A DNA stretch of 64,000 nucleotides, taken from positions 2,702,001 to 2,766,000 of the forward strand of contig NZ_CP045508.1 in NCBI RefSeq assembly GCF_013376475.1, given 5' to 3'. Source of the DNA: Desulfolutivibrio sulfoxidireducens (GTDB lineage Bacteria > Desulfobacterota > Desulfovibrionia > Desulfovibrionales > Desulfovibrionaceae). Both the position numbers and the translations under genes were made by a program. The notes below the pieces were generated by a model. It saw nothing but the letters and a program-made list of their open reading frames with translations, ran no database searches and was not told where the DNA came from. Shown in pieces: positions 27,639-37,289 of the stretch (positions within the stretch are counted from its first letter, which is position 1; each line of letters begins with the position of its first letter).

Positions 27639-28084
27639 GATGTCCTCCAGTCGCGAGATTATGTTCTATACGCAGACTAACTTCGATTGTAAAAAATCAT
27701 TTTCCATTCCGTTGTCAAGAAAAATGTGTGCATGACGCACATGAAGTTGCTCGTGTACGTCCCTTGAGATACCGCATGCGCCTCTTCTCATGAAAGGGCG
27801 TCTCGCAAAATATTCGCGGTGCCGCCCGCCGGGCTTGCGGCGGGAAGGACCTCACGGGCGAGGTCCTGGACTGATTCCGGCATGTTATGCGTGCCAGCCC
27901 AACCCCGGAAAACAAAGGGCGGGGCCAGGCGAACCGGTTTGCGGATGGCCGGCGAACCTTTCCCGAAAAAAAGGGGACGGGGCCGGCCCAGAGACGCGAC
28001 GTCTTTGGAAAGCGTTGTTGACAGACGGGAGGCTTTACGAAAAAGTGCCGTGTTTGTTCACACCATATAAGACGGAGAAATCGC
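27639..28084. other. Divergent region upstream of mucR-like and lipoprotein genes
   Basis: 446 bp. On the minus strand a TTGACA at 27713-27718 is followed by an A/T-rich stretch, but no convincing -10 at 16-18 bp. A dyad TGTGC-N5-GCACA lies at 27727-27741, just upstream of that TTGACA, and could be a regulator site. No gene is seen between 27780 and 28070. Confidence 0.35.
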
Positions 28085-28390
28085 TTGAAACTGCTTCCAG
28101 CGGCCTTGTTGGCCGCCTTTTTTCTGGCCGGGTGCGTCCCCCGGTGGGTCAATCCGCAGATCACCGACCCGGCCGAGGCCAGCCGACGCCTGTCCAGCGA
28201 CAATTCCTATTGCCGGCAGATCGAGGACATGTTCGAGGACCGGGTCAACATCCAGGACCGCATCTCCTTCGATCCCACGCCGGTGGGACAGATGGCCAAC
28301 TACTACCACAATTACACGACCGACCAGAACCGGGTGAACCTGTACGACAAGTGCATGCGGGGACGCGGCTGGTCCCGGCCGCAGCCGTAA
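28085..28390 (+). CDS. Small lipoprotein, TTG start
   Basis: 101 residues beginning with TTG; GGAGAAAT lies at proper spacing and no upstream ATG exists in frame. Residues 1-17 are a lipoprotein signal (Lys, hydrophobic run, lipobox FLAGC), so Cys17 should be lipidated and the protein membrane-attached. The mature part is short, with two further cysteines (DNSYCRQI and YDKCMRGRGW) that could form a disulfide. The YDKCMRGRGW ending is common in small outer-membrane lipoproteins of proteobacteria. No function is known. Confidence 0.75.
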   Translation: MKLLPAALLAAFFLAGCVPRWVNPQITDPAEASRRLSSDNSYCRQIEDMFEDRVNIQDRISFDPTPVGQMANYYHNYTTDQNRVNLYDKCMRGRGWSRPQP

Positions 28391-28456
28391 AACCGGCCGG
28401 GCGCATTTTTCCCGTCGCGGCATAACGCGCGACGAGGCCCTCGCGGGACGTTCCGG

Positions 28457-28981
28457 TCAATGCACCGCGCCCTGGCTTGGCGTCTCCGGGTTGCCGGACC
28501 CGGCCAGGCTGGCGGCAAAACGGCGCACCTGTTCGCTGCCGCGCCATCCCTCATAGTACTCGAACCATTCCTCCAGATCGCGCCGGCGCTCATCCAAAAT
28601 TCCCTCGTGGCTGGACAGCCACATGGAAAAAAGCCGGGTCTCGATCTTGAACGCGTCGCTGTCAAAGGCCTGGGACAGGATGCCCGAGGCGTACCGGCTG
28701 ACCTCGAAGACCCGAAACACGAATTCCCCCACGCAACGGCGGGAGGTTTCGTAGTCCGTGGGCTTGCCGTTTATCTCCTTGAGGAATTCGGCCAAAAGGG
28801 GCTGGGTCTTTTCCACGGCCAGGAGACTCTCCCCGGGGATGGCCACGACCACCTCGCCGTCGCGGTCCTCGGCGAAATAAAAACGCGCCCAGTGCTCGGC
28901 GGCCAGCACCCGGAAGATGTCCCGCACGGCCGCGTTGACGTCCTTGGAGGCATCCTTTTGGTTCTCGATGGGGCAATTCAT
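28457..28981 (-). CDS. Conserved-type hypothetical cytoplasmic protein
   Basis: 174 residues, acidic and mainly helical, with no signal or TM segment. I do not recognise a family. Its ATG (28979-28981) overlaps the TGA of the upstream DppF-like gene as ATGA, so translation is probably coupled. Tryptophan- and tyrosine-rich stretches (EEWFEYYEGWRG) lie near the C-terminus. Its role may relate to the two transport ATPases it follows, but nothing in the sequence proves that. Confidence 0.65.
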   Translation of the reverse strand: MNCPIENQKDASKDVNAAVRDIFRVLAAEHWARFYFAEDRDGEVVVAIPGESLLAVEKTQPLLAEFLKEINGKPTDYETSRRCVGEFVFRVFEVSRYASGILSQAFDSDAFKIETRLFSMWLSSHEGILDERRRDLEEWFEYYEGWRGSEQVRRFAASLAGSGNPETPSQGAVH

Positions 28982-29943
28982 GGGCTCTCCTTAAGGCAAC
29001 GGACGAAATGTCCGGGTGATGTTTCACGCAGTTGCGGGACCATGGCCGCGCACTCGGGACTTTTCTCCGGGCACCGGGGATGGAAGACGCACCCCCCGGG
29101 CGGGGAAAAAAGGCTCGGGGCGTCGCCGGACAGGACCGTTCTTCGCGCCTGCCGCCTGGCCGGGTCGGGGACCGGGGCCGCGGCCAGAAGCGCCCGCGTA
29201 TAGGGATGGGCCGGACGGGCCATGAGTTCGGCCGTTGGGGCCAGTTCCATGATCCGCCCCAGGTACATGACCGCCGTCCGGTCACTTATGTGCCCGACCA
29301 CGGCCAGATCGTGGGAGATGAACAGGTACGAAAGGCCCAGACGGGCCTTGAGGTCGTCCAGAAGATTGATGACCTGGGCCTGAATGGACACGTCCAGGGC
29401 CGAGACCGGCTCGTCGCAGACAACCAGGGCCGGGCTCGTGGCCAGGGCCCGGGCGATGGCCACCCGCTGCCTTTGGCCCCCTGAGAACTGATGGGGGTAG
29501 CGCCCGGCGTGTTCGGGCAAAAGCCCCACCTGGGCCAGAAGCTCCGCAACCCGCTCCCGCCTGGCGGCCCGGTCCATGCCCCCCAGGGCCGCCAGCCCCT
29601 CGGCCACGCTCCAGCCCACGCTACGGCGCGGATTGAGGGAGGAAAAGGGGTCCTGAAAGATCATCTGGACCAGGCGTGGCAGCCTTTTTCCCATGTCCGG
29701 GTCCCGGATGTCCCGGCCATCCGCCAGCACCGTCCCGGCGCTTGGCCGTTCAAGCCCGACCACGCACCGGGCCAGGGTGGACTTGCCGCACCCGGATTCG
29801 CCCACAAGGCCCACGGTCTCGGCCCTGCCCACGGTCAGATCCACCCCGTCCACGGCCGTGACCGTACGCACGGCCGTGCCCAGGATGCCCCCCCTGACCA
29901 CGTAGCGCCGGGTGACGCCCCTGACGTCGAGCAGCGCGCTCAC
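28978..29943 (-). CDS. Oligopeptide/dipeptide ABC transporter ATPase, DppF/OppF-like
   Basis: 321 residues from GTG at 29943, which overlaps the previous gene's TGA (GTGA) and has GGGAGCGAGGC upstream. Walker [11 protein letters not shown]-loop [11 protein letters not shown], signature FSGGQRQR, Walker [14 protein letters not shown] and the H-loop ISHDLAVV are all present. The C-terminal [14 protein letters not shown] matches the oligopeptide-type cysteine region. It would energise peptide or nickel uptake with the partner ATPase at 29940-30926. An in-frame ATG at 30075 would add 44 poorly conserved residues over the preceding gene and is rejected. Confidence 0.9.
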   Translation of the reverse strand: MSALLDVRGVTRRYVVRGGILGTAVRTVTAVDGVDLTVGRAETVGLVGESGCGKSTLARCVVGLERPSAGTVLADGRDIRDPDMGKRLPRLVQMIFQDPFSSLNPRRSVGWSVAEGLAALGGMDRAARRERVAELLAQVGLLPEHAGRYPHQFSGGQRQRVAIARALATSPALVVCDEPVSALDVSIQAQVINLLDDLKARLGLSYLFISHDLAVVGHISDRTAVMYLGRIMELAPTAELMARPAHPYTRALLAAAPVPDPARRQARRTVLSGDAPSLFSPPGGCVFHPRCPEKSPECAAMVPQLRETSPGHFVRCLKESP

Positions 29944-30926
29944 GCCTCGCTCCCCACAGCCGCGTCGGCCAGGAGCCAACACCGCGCCCCCCGGCCGGAG
30001 GCCATGCGGAAAAAGGGCGGGGCCTGGGCGCGGCAACGGTCGAAAACCTCGGGACAGCGGGGATGGAAACGGCACCCCGCAGGCAACCGGGTCAGGCTCG
30101 GGACCGTGCCCGGGATGGCCTCCAGGCGCTTTTTGGCGCCGGGCCGGGGCAGGGAGCGGATGAGCCCGGCGGTGTAGGGATGCAGGGGTTTTTCAAAAAG
30201 GGAGGGCACGTCGGCGTATTCGGCCACCTGCCCGGAATACATGACCGCGGCGTTGTCGCAGGTCTCGGCCACCACCCCCAGGTTGTGGGTGATCAGCGCG
30301 ATGGCCGTGCCCTTGGCCGCCGCCAGATCGAGCATCAGGTCCAGGATCTGCTTCTGGATGGTCACGTCCAGGGCCGTGGTGGGCTCGTCGGCGATGAGCA
30401 GGTCCGGGGAGAGGCACAGGGCCATGGCGATCATCACCCGCTGGCGCATGCCGCCGGAAAGCTCGTGGGGATAGCTGGACAACCGGCCCGCCGCGTCGGC
30501 GATGCCCACCAGGGAGAGCATCTCCCGGGCCGCCTCCAGGGCCTGACGCCTCGATTTTCCCCTGTGCAGGCGGATGGCCTCGGCGATCTGCTCCCCGATG
30601 CGCAGGACGGGATTGAGTGAAGTCATGGGCTCCTGGAAAATCATGGAGATGCGGTTGCCGCGCACGGCGCGCATCCTGTCCGGGGAAAGGCCGAGCAGGT
30701 CCTGGCCGTCAAAGATCACCCGGCCCGAGTCGATGCGCCCCGGCGGCGTCACCAATCCCAGAATGGACAGCCCCAGGACCGTCTTGCCGCAGCCGGACTC
30801 GCCGACCACGGCCAGGGTCTCGCCCCGCGCCAGGGCCAGGCTCACGCCGTCCACGGCCACGGCCTGGCCTTCGGCGGTATGGAAGGCGGTGCGCAGGTTG
30901 TTCACGGAAAGGAGGGTGTCGGGCAT
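29940..30926 (-). CDS. Oligopeptide/dipeptide ABC transporter ATPase, DppD/OppD-like
   Basis: 328 residues with Walker A GESGCGKT (42-49), [11 protein letters not shown]-loop, signature LSGGMRQR, Walker [13 protein letters not shown] and H-loop ITHNLGVV. The C-terminal [14 protein letters not shown] is the cysteine region typical of the peptide/nickel subfamily. AAGG precedes the ATG. It is first in the order dppD - dppF - hypothetical, all overlapping. No permease or binding-protein gene adjoins it, so the membrane partners must be encoded elsewhere. Confidence 0.92.
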   Translation of the reverse strand: MPDTLLSVNNLRTAFHTAEGQAVAVDGVSLALARGETLAVVGESGCGKTVLGLSILGLVTPPGRIDSGRVIFDGQDLLGLSPDRMRAVRGNRISMIFQEPMTSLNPVLRIGEQIAEAIRLHRGKSRRQALEAAREMLSLVGIADAAGRLSSYPHELSGGMRQRVMIAMALCLSPDLLIADEPTTALDVTIQKQILDLMLDLAAAKGTAIALITHNLGVVAETCDNAAVMYSGQVAEYADVPSLFEKPLHPYTAGLIRSLPRPGAKKRLEAIPGTVPSLTRLPAGCRFHPRCPEVFDRCRAQAPPFFRMASGRGARCWLLADAAVGSEA

Positions 30927-31105
30927 GCGTATGACCTTTACGGGGATCGCGTCTGTCCGTGAAGGGTACGTGTTTTGGGGCCGGGTTTCAAGGGCGCATC
31001 GCCCGCCCCCGCGACCAGCCGCGTCTCCCCATCCCGGGGAGAATCCCGGGCCCGGTGATTCTGTTCGCGAAAGGACATGCCAAATTGAAGGGGAACAGGC
31101 GACAC

Positions 31106-31279
31106 ATGCGGCGCGGCGGTCATCGAACGCCTGCGGGACATCGCCCCGGACATGGACCGCCGGAGGTTGTGGAAGTCATGATCCAGGCGGCCGAAGAAGC
31201 CGGATTTCCGGCGGCCCTCGACGCGCTTTTCACCGCCGAGCGCGTCATTGCCGAACCAGGCGCCCAGTGGATGGCCTAG
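31106..31279 (+). pseudogene. Possible frameshifted gene remnant
   Basis: Two short frames read like one protein interrupted by a frameshift near 31160: one gives [18 protein letters not shown], the next gives [20 protein letters not shown] and continues to a TAG at 31279. Both are alanine/acid-rich and protein-like, but no family is recognised and no ribosome site is seen. Confidence 0.25.
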
Positions 31280-31389
31280 CCGCTTTCAAACACCCTGGCG
31301 GCGCGCGAAGGAGGGGACGGGGCGGGAGGCAACACGTGCATATCAAAACGTGAAACGCGTTTCATTTTCTAACAGCCTTAAAACCCGGC

Positions 31390-31479
31390 CTAGCCCCGGC
31401 CCCACCGCTCGGCATATTTGGAGAGAAGCAACACCGCCAAAACAAAGGGGATCACCAGCAGGCATTTGGTCAAGAACAT
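31390..31479 (-). CDS. 29-residue single-helix membrane peptide
   Basis: ATG at 31479 follows a near-perfect AAGGAGA ribosome site seven bases upstream, and the frame ends at TAG 31390-31392. The peptide starts MFLTKC, continues with one strongly hydrophobic helix (LLVIPFVLAVLLLS), and ends with a charged tail KYAERWGRG. Such a layout is typical of small inner-membrane proteins that attach to larger complexes. No partner adjoins it; it lies alone between the dppD-like gene and greA. Confidence 0.6.
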   Translation of the reverse strand: MFLTKCLLVIPFVLAVLLLSKYAERWGRG

Positions 31480-31867
31480 ACGCGTCTCCTTTTCTTCTCG
31501 ACCAAGCAAAACCGATGCCGTTTTCCCCTGATCTCGGATCGTCGCCGCGCGGCGCGGACGTTTCCCTCCAGTCCGGGCCTGGCGACGCCCGGCCGAAAAA
31601 AAAGCCTGGCGAGCCCGTCGGCCGCATGCGGCCCCACAGGCCGCGTCTTTCCTCGGCCGCGGCGCGGCGCGGCGGGGAATCCCAAAAAATGCCGCTTCCC
31701 GGCGGGGCGCGGGGCGTTTGACGATCTTGACCCGCCAGGGACTTTCTTTTACCTATGCATACCGCTTCATGCGGTTTTTTATCTTTTCAACGGCGCGGCA
31801 TCCACCCACCAATCGGCGCGACAACCCCGCGGTTCCCCGGCTTCGGGGGCACGCCAGGAACGTTATT
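31480..31867. other. Intergenic region upstream of greA
   Basis: 388 bp. It contains the greA promoter candidate at 31727-31755 and otherwise GC-rich sequence without a plausible gene. Confidence 0.4.
31727..31755 (+). promoter_or_regulatory. Candidate sigma-70-type promoter of greA
   Basis: TTGACC at 31727-31732, a 17-bp spacer and TACCTA at 31750-31755 lie about 110 bp before the greA ATG. Confidence 0.4.
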
Positions 31868-32359
31868 ATGGAAAACATACCCATCTCCGTCCAAGGCTAC
31901 AGGAAGCTCGAAAGCGAACTGGAACGGCTCAAACGCGAACGCCCCGAGGTCATCCAGGCCATCAAGGAGGCCAGGGAGGAAGGCGACCTCAGCGAAAACG
32001 CGGGGTACGACGCGGCCCGGGAACGCCAGGGACTGCTCGAGGCGCGCATCAACTATATCGAATCACGCATGGCCCGGGCCAACGTCATCGACCTGGACAC
32101 CCTCAGCGGCACCCGGATCATCTACGGAGCCACAGTGGAACTCGAGGACATGGATACCGGGGACATGAAAAAATACACCCTGCTCGGGCCCGACGAGGCC
32201 GATCCGATCAAGGGCAGCATCTCCATCCTTTCGCCCGTGGGCCAGGCCCTGCTCGGCAAGGAGGAGGGGGACGACATCGTGGTGGACGCGCCGCGCGGCA
32301 AGATCAACTACGAGATCATCGCCGTGGATTTCCTGGGCTCGGCCGGACTGCGTCTCTAA
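31868..32359 (+). CDS. greA: Transcription elongation factor GreA
   Basis: 163 residues. GreA enters the RNA polymerase secondary channel and stimulates transcript cleavage in stalled complexes. The N-terminal coiled coil (about 8-75) carries the acidic tip in AREEGDLSENAGYDAARE, split here as REEGDLSENAGYD, with the two essential acidic residues. The C-terminal half has the FKBP-like fold with the typical SPVGQALLGKEEGD motif. ATG at 31868 has AGGAA upstream. It ends in a terminator shared with the convergent kinase. Confidence 0.97.
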   Translation: MENIPISVQGYRKLESELERLKRERPEVIQAIKEAREEGDLSENAGYDAARERQGLLEARINYIESRMARANVIDLDTLSGTRIIYGATVELEDMDTGDMKKYTLLGPDEADPIKGSISILSPVGQALLGKEEGDDIVVDAPRGKINYEIIAVDFLGSAGLRL

Positions 32360-32397
32360 AAGGGACACCGCGCCGACGTTTCGTTTCGGACCTTCGG

Positions 32398-32423
32398 AAG
32401 GCGTCTTGCGAAAAAGACGCCTT
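32398..32423. terminator. Terminator between convergent greA and hybrid kinase genes
   Basis: AAGGCGTCTT and AAGACGCCTT form a perfect 10-bp stem with a six-base loop, followed on the plus strand by a C/T-rich tract. Confidence 0.75.
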
Positions 32424-32432
32424 CCTTTCTTT

Positions 32433-35400
32433 TCATGCCGCGCCGAGCCTCCGGCCCAGGCGCCTGCCAAGAGCCTGGGCCAGGGACTGCGAATCCACGG
32501 GCTTTGCCAGATGATCGTCGAATCCCGAGGCCAGAAAACGCTCCCGCTCCTCGGCCATGGCATAGGCCGTCAGGGCCACCAGGGGGAGCCGGGGCAGGCC
32601 CAGGCGTTTCTCGCGCTCCCGAATGGCCCTGGCCGCCTCCACCCCGTCCATTTCCGGCATCTGGATATCCATGAGCACCGCGTCCACCCCGCCCCGCTCC
32701 AGGATGCGCAGGCATTCCCGGCCGTTTTCGGCCTCGATGACCGTAAGTCCCATCTTGCGCAACAGCCCGCGCGCGGCGAAGCGGTTGATGGCGTCGTCCT
32801 CGACCAGAAGGATTCGCGCCCCCGAGGCGAATGTCCCCCCCTGGGGAGGCGCGTCCGGGGGCGGGTGGGATGCGGCCTCTTGCGGCGACGGCACGGCCAG
32901 GGGCAGGGCGAAGGAGACCGTGGTTCCCTGGCCCGGCCGGCTCTCCACCAGAAGCGACCCGTCCATGAGCTCCACCAGCCGCTTGACGATGGCCAACCCC
33001 AGGCCGGCCCCTTGGTATTCGCGGGTGTAGGTGCCCTCCACCTGGGTGAAGGACTCGAAAATGGAGTCGATCTTGGCCTCGGCGATGCCGATGCCCGTAT
33101 CCGACACGCACACCACCAGGGTGACTCTTTCCGGCTCCACCCGAGGCACGGCCCAGGCATCGAGCCGCACCTCCCCGGCCGGGGTGAACTTGATGGCGTT
33201 TCCCAACAGATTAACGAGGATCTGACGGATGCGCACCTCGTCGCCGATCAGGCGCCCGGGGACCGAGGCGTCGATTTCCCAGACCAGGGACAATCCCCTG
33301 TCCCGCCAGGCCGACGCCAAAACGTCCACCACATTTTTCACCGCCATGGCCACGTCAAAGGGTTCCTGAGCCAGGGTCAGCTTCCCCGACTCCACCCGGG
33401 CCAGATCCAGGATGTCGGATAAAAGCCCGGTCAGACGCCTGCCCGCGCGCAAGGCGGCTTCCACATACTCCATCTGCTCGCCGCCAAGGGGCATGCCGTG
33501 CAGAAGCTGCAACATCCCCAGAAGTCCATTGAGCGGGGTCCTGATCTCATGGCTCATGTTGGCCAGAAACTCCGATTTGGACCTGTTGGCCGCCTCGGCG
33601 GCGGTCTTGGCCGCCAGGAGGTTGTCCTCGGCGGCCTTGCGCTCGGTGATGAACCGGGCCTGCTGCACGTTTTGCACGGCCATCTTGGAAAGCTGCCCGG
33701 CGATCACGTAAAGGGCCTGGCAGATGGCCTCGAAACGCGCCCGGGGCATGCGCGGCGCCTCGGCCAGGGCCTGGCGGAAGGCTTCCTCGTCAGCCCCGAT
33801 CTCCCGGGCGTAGGCCATCATGCCCGCCATGTCCGCCGATTCGTCCAGAACCTGTCCCACCAGCCAGTTGGCCACCACCCGATCCCCCACCCGGATGCAC
33901 GTCCCCCCGTCCAGAAGCCCTCCCGAGAGACATGGCCGCACGCAGGGGCCATTCTGGGCCATGGCCCCCAAAAGGGCGTCCGACCGCTTGCAGTTGGCGC
34001 GCCCCTTTGGCGTGCCCCGGATGATCTTTTCGCACAGGCGGCAGAAGTTGCTCGGCCGGGTCAGGGGCGTGCCGTCCGCATCGGTGATCATCGAGGCCAC
34101 CCCGGCCGCCTGGGAAAAGGCGTCCTGGAGCCGCTGCACCTCGGCCAGGTCGAAAATATCCGCCAGACGCAGGCTGGAGGTATCGCCCATGGGCTGGGTC
34201 AGGGCCAGAAGCTTGGTCTCCAGGCCGGCGTTGATGGCCCTGACATTCTCCTGGGCCTGCCGCTTCTCCGTGATGTCGGAGACGAAGAGCAGGTACCGAT
34301 CCTGGCCGATGAAAACGCCGCTGAAGAAAAACCACCGGCGTGGCCCGGTCAACGTCTCGATCTCGATGTCCCCCTCGGCGTGGCCCTCCTCCCGCAGGAC
34401 GGCCAAATGCTTCATGACCATGGACCTGGACCGGGGGGCCAGCCTGTCCGGAAACGACGTTCCCAGAATTTCCCGGGCATCCCTGCCGGCCAAGAGGCAG
34501 GCCGCCGGATTCGCCTCCAGGTATCGGCCGTCCCTGTCGAGGACGATCACCCCCATGGGCGCGTTGTCCACATAGCCCTGATATTTGGCCTCGCTGGCCC
34601 GCAGGGCCCGTTCCGCCCGACGCGAACGCCTGACCTGTTCCCATAGGACCACGATAAGCACGGTTTGCAGGGCCAGAAGCGCCATGCCGCCCACGATCCA
34701 TCCCCTGTACCGGGCATACACCGAGGCCGGCCGGTTGATCACCGTACTTCCGGGAGGAAGCCGGTCCTCGTCGATCCCGAAACGATCCATCTGTTCGTAA
34801 TCGAAAAGCGTCCGGGGTCGGCTTTCCCGGACCGGAACGGTCGCCGGGTCCTCGCCGGCGAGCACGCGAAGCGCCATCTCCCCGGCCTGGACGCCGTCGG
34901 CGCGGCCGGAAATCAGGCTGCCGCCCACGCTGCCGTGACCGAAACGGGTTTCCTGGACCGCGAAAACCGGCACAGGGCTGGCGACGGAGAGAAGATGCGT
35001 GCTTTCATCCCGGGGATATACCGCCCCGGCGGCATCCGTGGCGTAGCTGAGAAGCAGGATCACCGTGTCAGCGGGCAGTTGCGCGACCAGCGTCAGCAAC
35101 TGCCCCATGGGGACCTCCGGGGCATAGTCCGCCCGCAGTCTGTCCGCGAAGACCGGCATGGCCCGCTTCACCTCCATGCGCGAGGCCAGACCGCTTTGGG
35201 TGTGATCCGAAACCACATAGATCCCCTTTGTAGAGGGCAACAGCCGCAGGATCAGGTTCAGGGTGCCCACCGCGTCCAAGGCCTCGAACACTCCAGTATA
35301 CCCCATCTGAACCGCCCGGGTCACCAGGGAAGGATCATTGATTCCGGAAAACACCACGCGTGCGCCGGGAAAAACCGGGGGATCGGCGTCAACCAGCATC

Positions 35401-35762
35401 GTGAGAGCCGGATCGTCCAAGGCGATGACCACGTCCACCGGCTGATCGCGGTATTTCTCGGCCAGAAAGCGCTGTTGCCGGGCCAGATCGGTCTGGTCCG
35501 GAAAACGCTTGGCATCAAGGCGTTCGATGGAGGGCACGAGCTTTGGGTGGACCGTGCGCAGGGCCTCCTGGACCCCCAGGACCTCGTCGTCGGACCAGGC
35601 GTCTCCCTGGTGGTAGGAATCCAGGATGACCACCCGGGGAAAGGATTCGGCTGGGGAAAAATCCGGAAAAAGAAGCGACAAGACCATGGCCACGATCAAA
35701 AGTGGCATCCGGCCGTTGCTTGGTCTCCAAACGGCTGCCCAAAACGGCGCCGGTATCGGCAT
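32433..35762 (-). CDS. Hybrid sensor kinase with ABC-substrate-binding-like sensor, PAS and PocR domains
   Basis: 1109 residues from ATG at 35762. After an N-terminal membrane anchor/signal (17-35), residues 42-330 resemble the ABC_sub_bind periplasmic fold ([20 protein letters not shown]). A TM helix (352-377) leads to a PAS domain (395-510) and a PocR ligand-binding domain (about 535-690) with conserved cysteines ([22 protein letters not shown]). HisKA has His738 in MSHEIRTP; the ATPase shows NLLGNAIKF and [12 protein letters not shown]; the receiver has Asp1032 in [11 protein letters not shown]. It probably senses a periplasmic small molecule plus a second cytoplasmic ligand. There is no HPt domain, so a separate HPt such as 19923-20291 would be needed. 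The exact start is uncertain (AAGG is 12 bases away). Confidence 0.9.
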   Translation of the reverse strand: MPIPAPFWAAVWRPSNGRMPLLIVAMVLSLLFPDFSPAESFPRVVILDSYHQGDAWSDDEVLGVQEALRTVHPKLVPSIERLDAKRFPDQTDLARQQRFLAEKYRDQPVDVVIALDDPALTMLVDADPPVFPGARVVFSGINDPSLVTRAVQMGYTGVFEALDAVGTLNLILRLLPSTKGIYVVSDHTQSGLASRMEVKRAMPVFADRLRADYAPEVPMGQLLTLVAQLPADTVILLLSYATDAAGAVYPRDESTHLLSVASPVPVFAVQETRFGHGSVGGSLISGRADGVQAGEMALRVLAGEDPATVPVRESRPRTLFDYEQMDRFGIDEDRLPPGSTVINRPASVYARYRGWIVGGMALLALQTVLIVVLWEQVRRSRRAERALRASEAKYQGYVDNAPMGVIVLDRDGRYLEANPAACLLAGRDAREILGTSFPDRLAPRSRSMVMKHLAVLREEGHAEGDIEIETLTGPRRWFFFSGVFIGQDRYLLFVSDITEKRQAQENVRAINAGLETKLLALTQPMGDTSSLRLADIFDLAEVQRLQDAFSQAAGVASMITDADGTPLTRPSNFCRLCEKIIRGTPKGRANCKRSDALLGAMAQNGPCVRPCLSGGLLDGGTCIRVGDRVVANWLVGQVLDESADMAGMMAYAREIGADEEAFRQALAEAPRMPRARFEAICQALYVIAGQLSKMAVQNVQQARFITERKAAEDNLLAAKTAAEAANRSKSEFLANMSHEIRTPLNGLLGMLQLLHGMPLGGEQMEYVEAALRAGRRLTGLLSDILDLARVESGKLTLAQEPFDVAMAVKNVVDVLASAWRDRGLSLVWEIDASVPGRLIGDEVRIRQILVNLLGNAIKFTPAGEVRLDAWAVPRVEPERVTLVVCVSDTGIGIAEAKIDSIFESFTQVEGTYTREYQGAGLGLAIVKRLVELMDGSLLVESRPGQGTTVSFALPLAVPSPQEAASHPPPDAPPQGGTFASGARILLVEDDAINRFAARGLLRKMGLTVIEAENGRECLRILERGGVDAVLMDIQMPEMDGVEAARAIREREKRLGLPRLPLVALTAYAMAEERERFLASGFDDHLAKPVDSQSLAQALGRRLGRRLGAA

Positions 35763-35874
35763 GGGTGGTTCGCCCTTGTCCGGTATGGCGGGAATGCTTA
35801 AGCCGGGGAAGCATCCCGGGATGACTCCATGATAGTACCAATTTTTTCGAGATTCAGGCAAGAGGCAGCTCTCT

Positions 35875-35936
35875 ACCGGGCAAAAGCGGCCAAGGCCCGG
35901 CGCATGCCAGGCGCGCCCCGGCCGCTTTTGCCCGGT
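35875..35936. repeat. Perfect 17-bp inverted repeat in a divergent promoter region
   Basis: ACCGGGCAAAAGCGGCC at 35875-35891 is exactly complementary to 35920-35936, with a 28-base loop. The CAAAAGC...GCTTTTG ends resemble a bidirectional terminator, but the flanking genes diverge, so its job is unclear. Confidence 0.7.
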
Positions 35937-36030
35937 TGACCAGGCGGCCCGCCTTTGGCATGGCCGTGTGGCGGCGACAGCATGGATCAACGCCGACAAA
36001 ACGGCCAACGCGGCGCATAGGGGGGAAGAC

Positions 36031-36288
36031 ATGAAAGGCGTATGGGACGGACTGGACAAGGAGCGGATAGGAAAAGCGGTGGTCACCGCCTACATGAGCG
36101 ACGAATACCTGGAGATTCTGGCCGAGATCAACAACGCCGAGGCCGCAACCGGGGTACGGCTGGCCCAGGACCGCATCAAGGAAATCATGGCCGTGTGGCG
36201 GGAGGAATGCCCGGACTACGCCTTCATGGTGGACTGCCTGTACCTTTTCGCGGAAAAACGGATCCGGGACTTCACCGGCCAGGAGTGA
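36031..36288 (+). CDS. Small hypothetical protein
   Basis: 85 residues, acidic and helical, beginning [18 protein letters not shown] at 36031 follows GGGGGGAAG. No signal peptide, TM segment or recognised motif. It reads convincingly as a real protein (balanced composition, [14 protein letters not shown] near the end). It diverges from the hybrid kinase and converges with prmC, 16 bp away. An ATG at 35968 would add 21 residues without an SD. Confidence 0.6.
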   Translation: MKGVWDGLDKERIGKAVVTAYMSDEYLEILAEINNAEAATGVRLAQDRIKEIMAVWREECPDYAFMVDCLYLFAEKRIRDFTGQE

Positions 36289-36304
36289 CCCCGGACGGCC
36301 TTTT

Positions 36305-37165
36305 TCAGGACCGAACCTCGAGCACCCGGTCCAGTCCGGCCAGATCCTTGATCACCTCGACATGGTCGAACGCCGCGAAGGCCCGCCTGGCCGCGTCCGC
36401 CTGGGTCCAGCCCATCTCCATGAGAAAGACCCCGCCCGGGGACAGGCATTCCCGGGCCACCTGGGCCAGGACCGGAAAACACTCGCCGCCCGTCTCCCCC
36501 CGGGGATGCGGCACCAGCGCCGAAACCGGCTCGTACCGGGAGACCTCCGGGCTTAAGGAGGCATATTCGGCCCGGCTCACGTACGGAGGATTGGACACCA
36601 GGCACCCGAACCGCTCCCCGCGTCCGCTCAAGACCGAAAAATCCCCGGCCACGAACTCGATACGCTCCGACACCCCGTGCCGCCGGGCATTCTCCCGGGC
36701 CACGCCAAGGGCCGCCGGGCTTACGTCCACGGCCAACCCGCTCCACCCCGGAAACCTCACGGCCAGGGTCACCGCCAGACACCCGGAACCCGTGCCCAGA
36801 TCCGCGAACCGCTCAAGCCCATCCCGGGGGAAACGCGCCTCCACGCGCTCCACGACACACTCCGTCTCCGGCCGGGGAATGAGCACATCCGGGGTGACGC
36901 GAAACGACAGCCCGTAAAACTCCCGCTCCCCCACCAGATACGCCGCCGGTTCCCCCTTGCCCCGCCGCGCCACCAGTTCCCGGCACCGGGCCAGCTCGGC
37001 CTCCGAAAGCGGCCGGTCCATGTCCAAAAAAAGACCCAGCCGCTCGAGCCCAAGCACGTGGGCCAGAAGCATCTGGGCCGAAAGCCTGGGGGAATCCACG
37101 CCCTTGCCCGCCAGGTAGTCTTCGGATTTGGTCAGGATGTCCCGGACCGTGGGTCTTTTTTCCAT
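36305..37165 (-). CDS. prmC: Peptide chain release factor N5-glutamine methyltransferase PrmC
   Basis: 286-residue cytoplasmic enzyme that methylates the glutamine of the GGQ motif in release factors. The N-terminal helical domain (1-85) is followed by IPRPETE, the SAM loop DLGTGSGCLAV (122-132) and the catalytic NPPY motif at 192-195, all canonical. The substrate gene prfA lies directly upstream on the same strand. The 124-bp gap holds part of a mosaic repeat element. Length is normal. Confidence 0.96.
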   Translation of the reverse strand: MEKRPTVRDILTKSEDYLAGKGVDSPRLSAQMLLAHVLGLERLGLFLDMDRPLSEAELARCRELVARRGKGEPAAYLVGEREFYGLSFRVTPDVLIPRPETECVVERVEARFPRDGLERFADLGTGSGCLAVTLAVRFPGWSGLAVDVSPAALGVARENARRHGVSERIEFVAGDFSVLSGRGERFGCLVSNPPYVSRAEYASLSPEVSRYEPVSALVPHPRGETGGECFPVLAQVARECLSPGGVFLMEMGWTQADAARRAFAAFDHVEVIKDLAGLDRVLEVRS

Positions 37166-37199
37166 GCCGGGCCTTTCGTCAAAAAAACGCGCCCAAAAA

Positions 37200-37256
37200 A
37201 GGACCGCCCCCCTCCGGGGATTCCAAGGGGGCTGTGCCCCCTTTGGCCGCCGGAGG
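37200..37256. repeat. Mosaic intergenic hairpin element, short copy C
   Basis: Between prfA and prmC lies CCCCCTCCGGGGATTCC, a hairpin AAGGGGGC-TGT-GCCCCCTT, and the shared terminus GGCCGCCGGAGGC also present in copies A and D. Confidence 0.6.
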
Positions 37257-37289
37257 CATTCCCCACAACGGTTTTGTCGCCGCGCCGCC

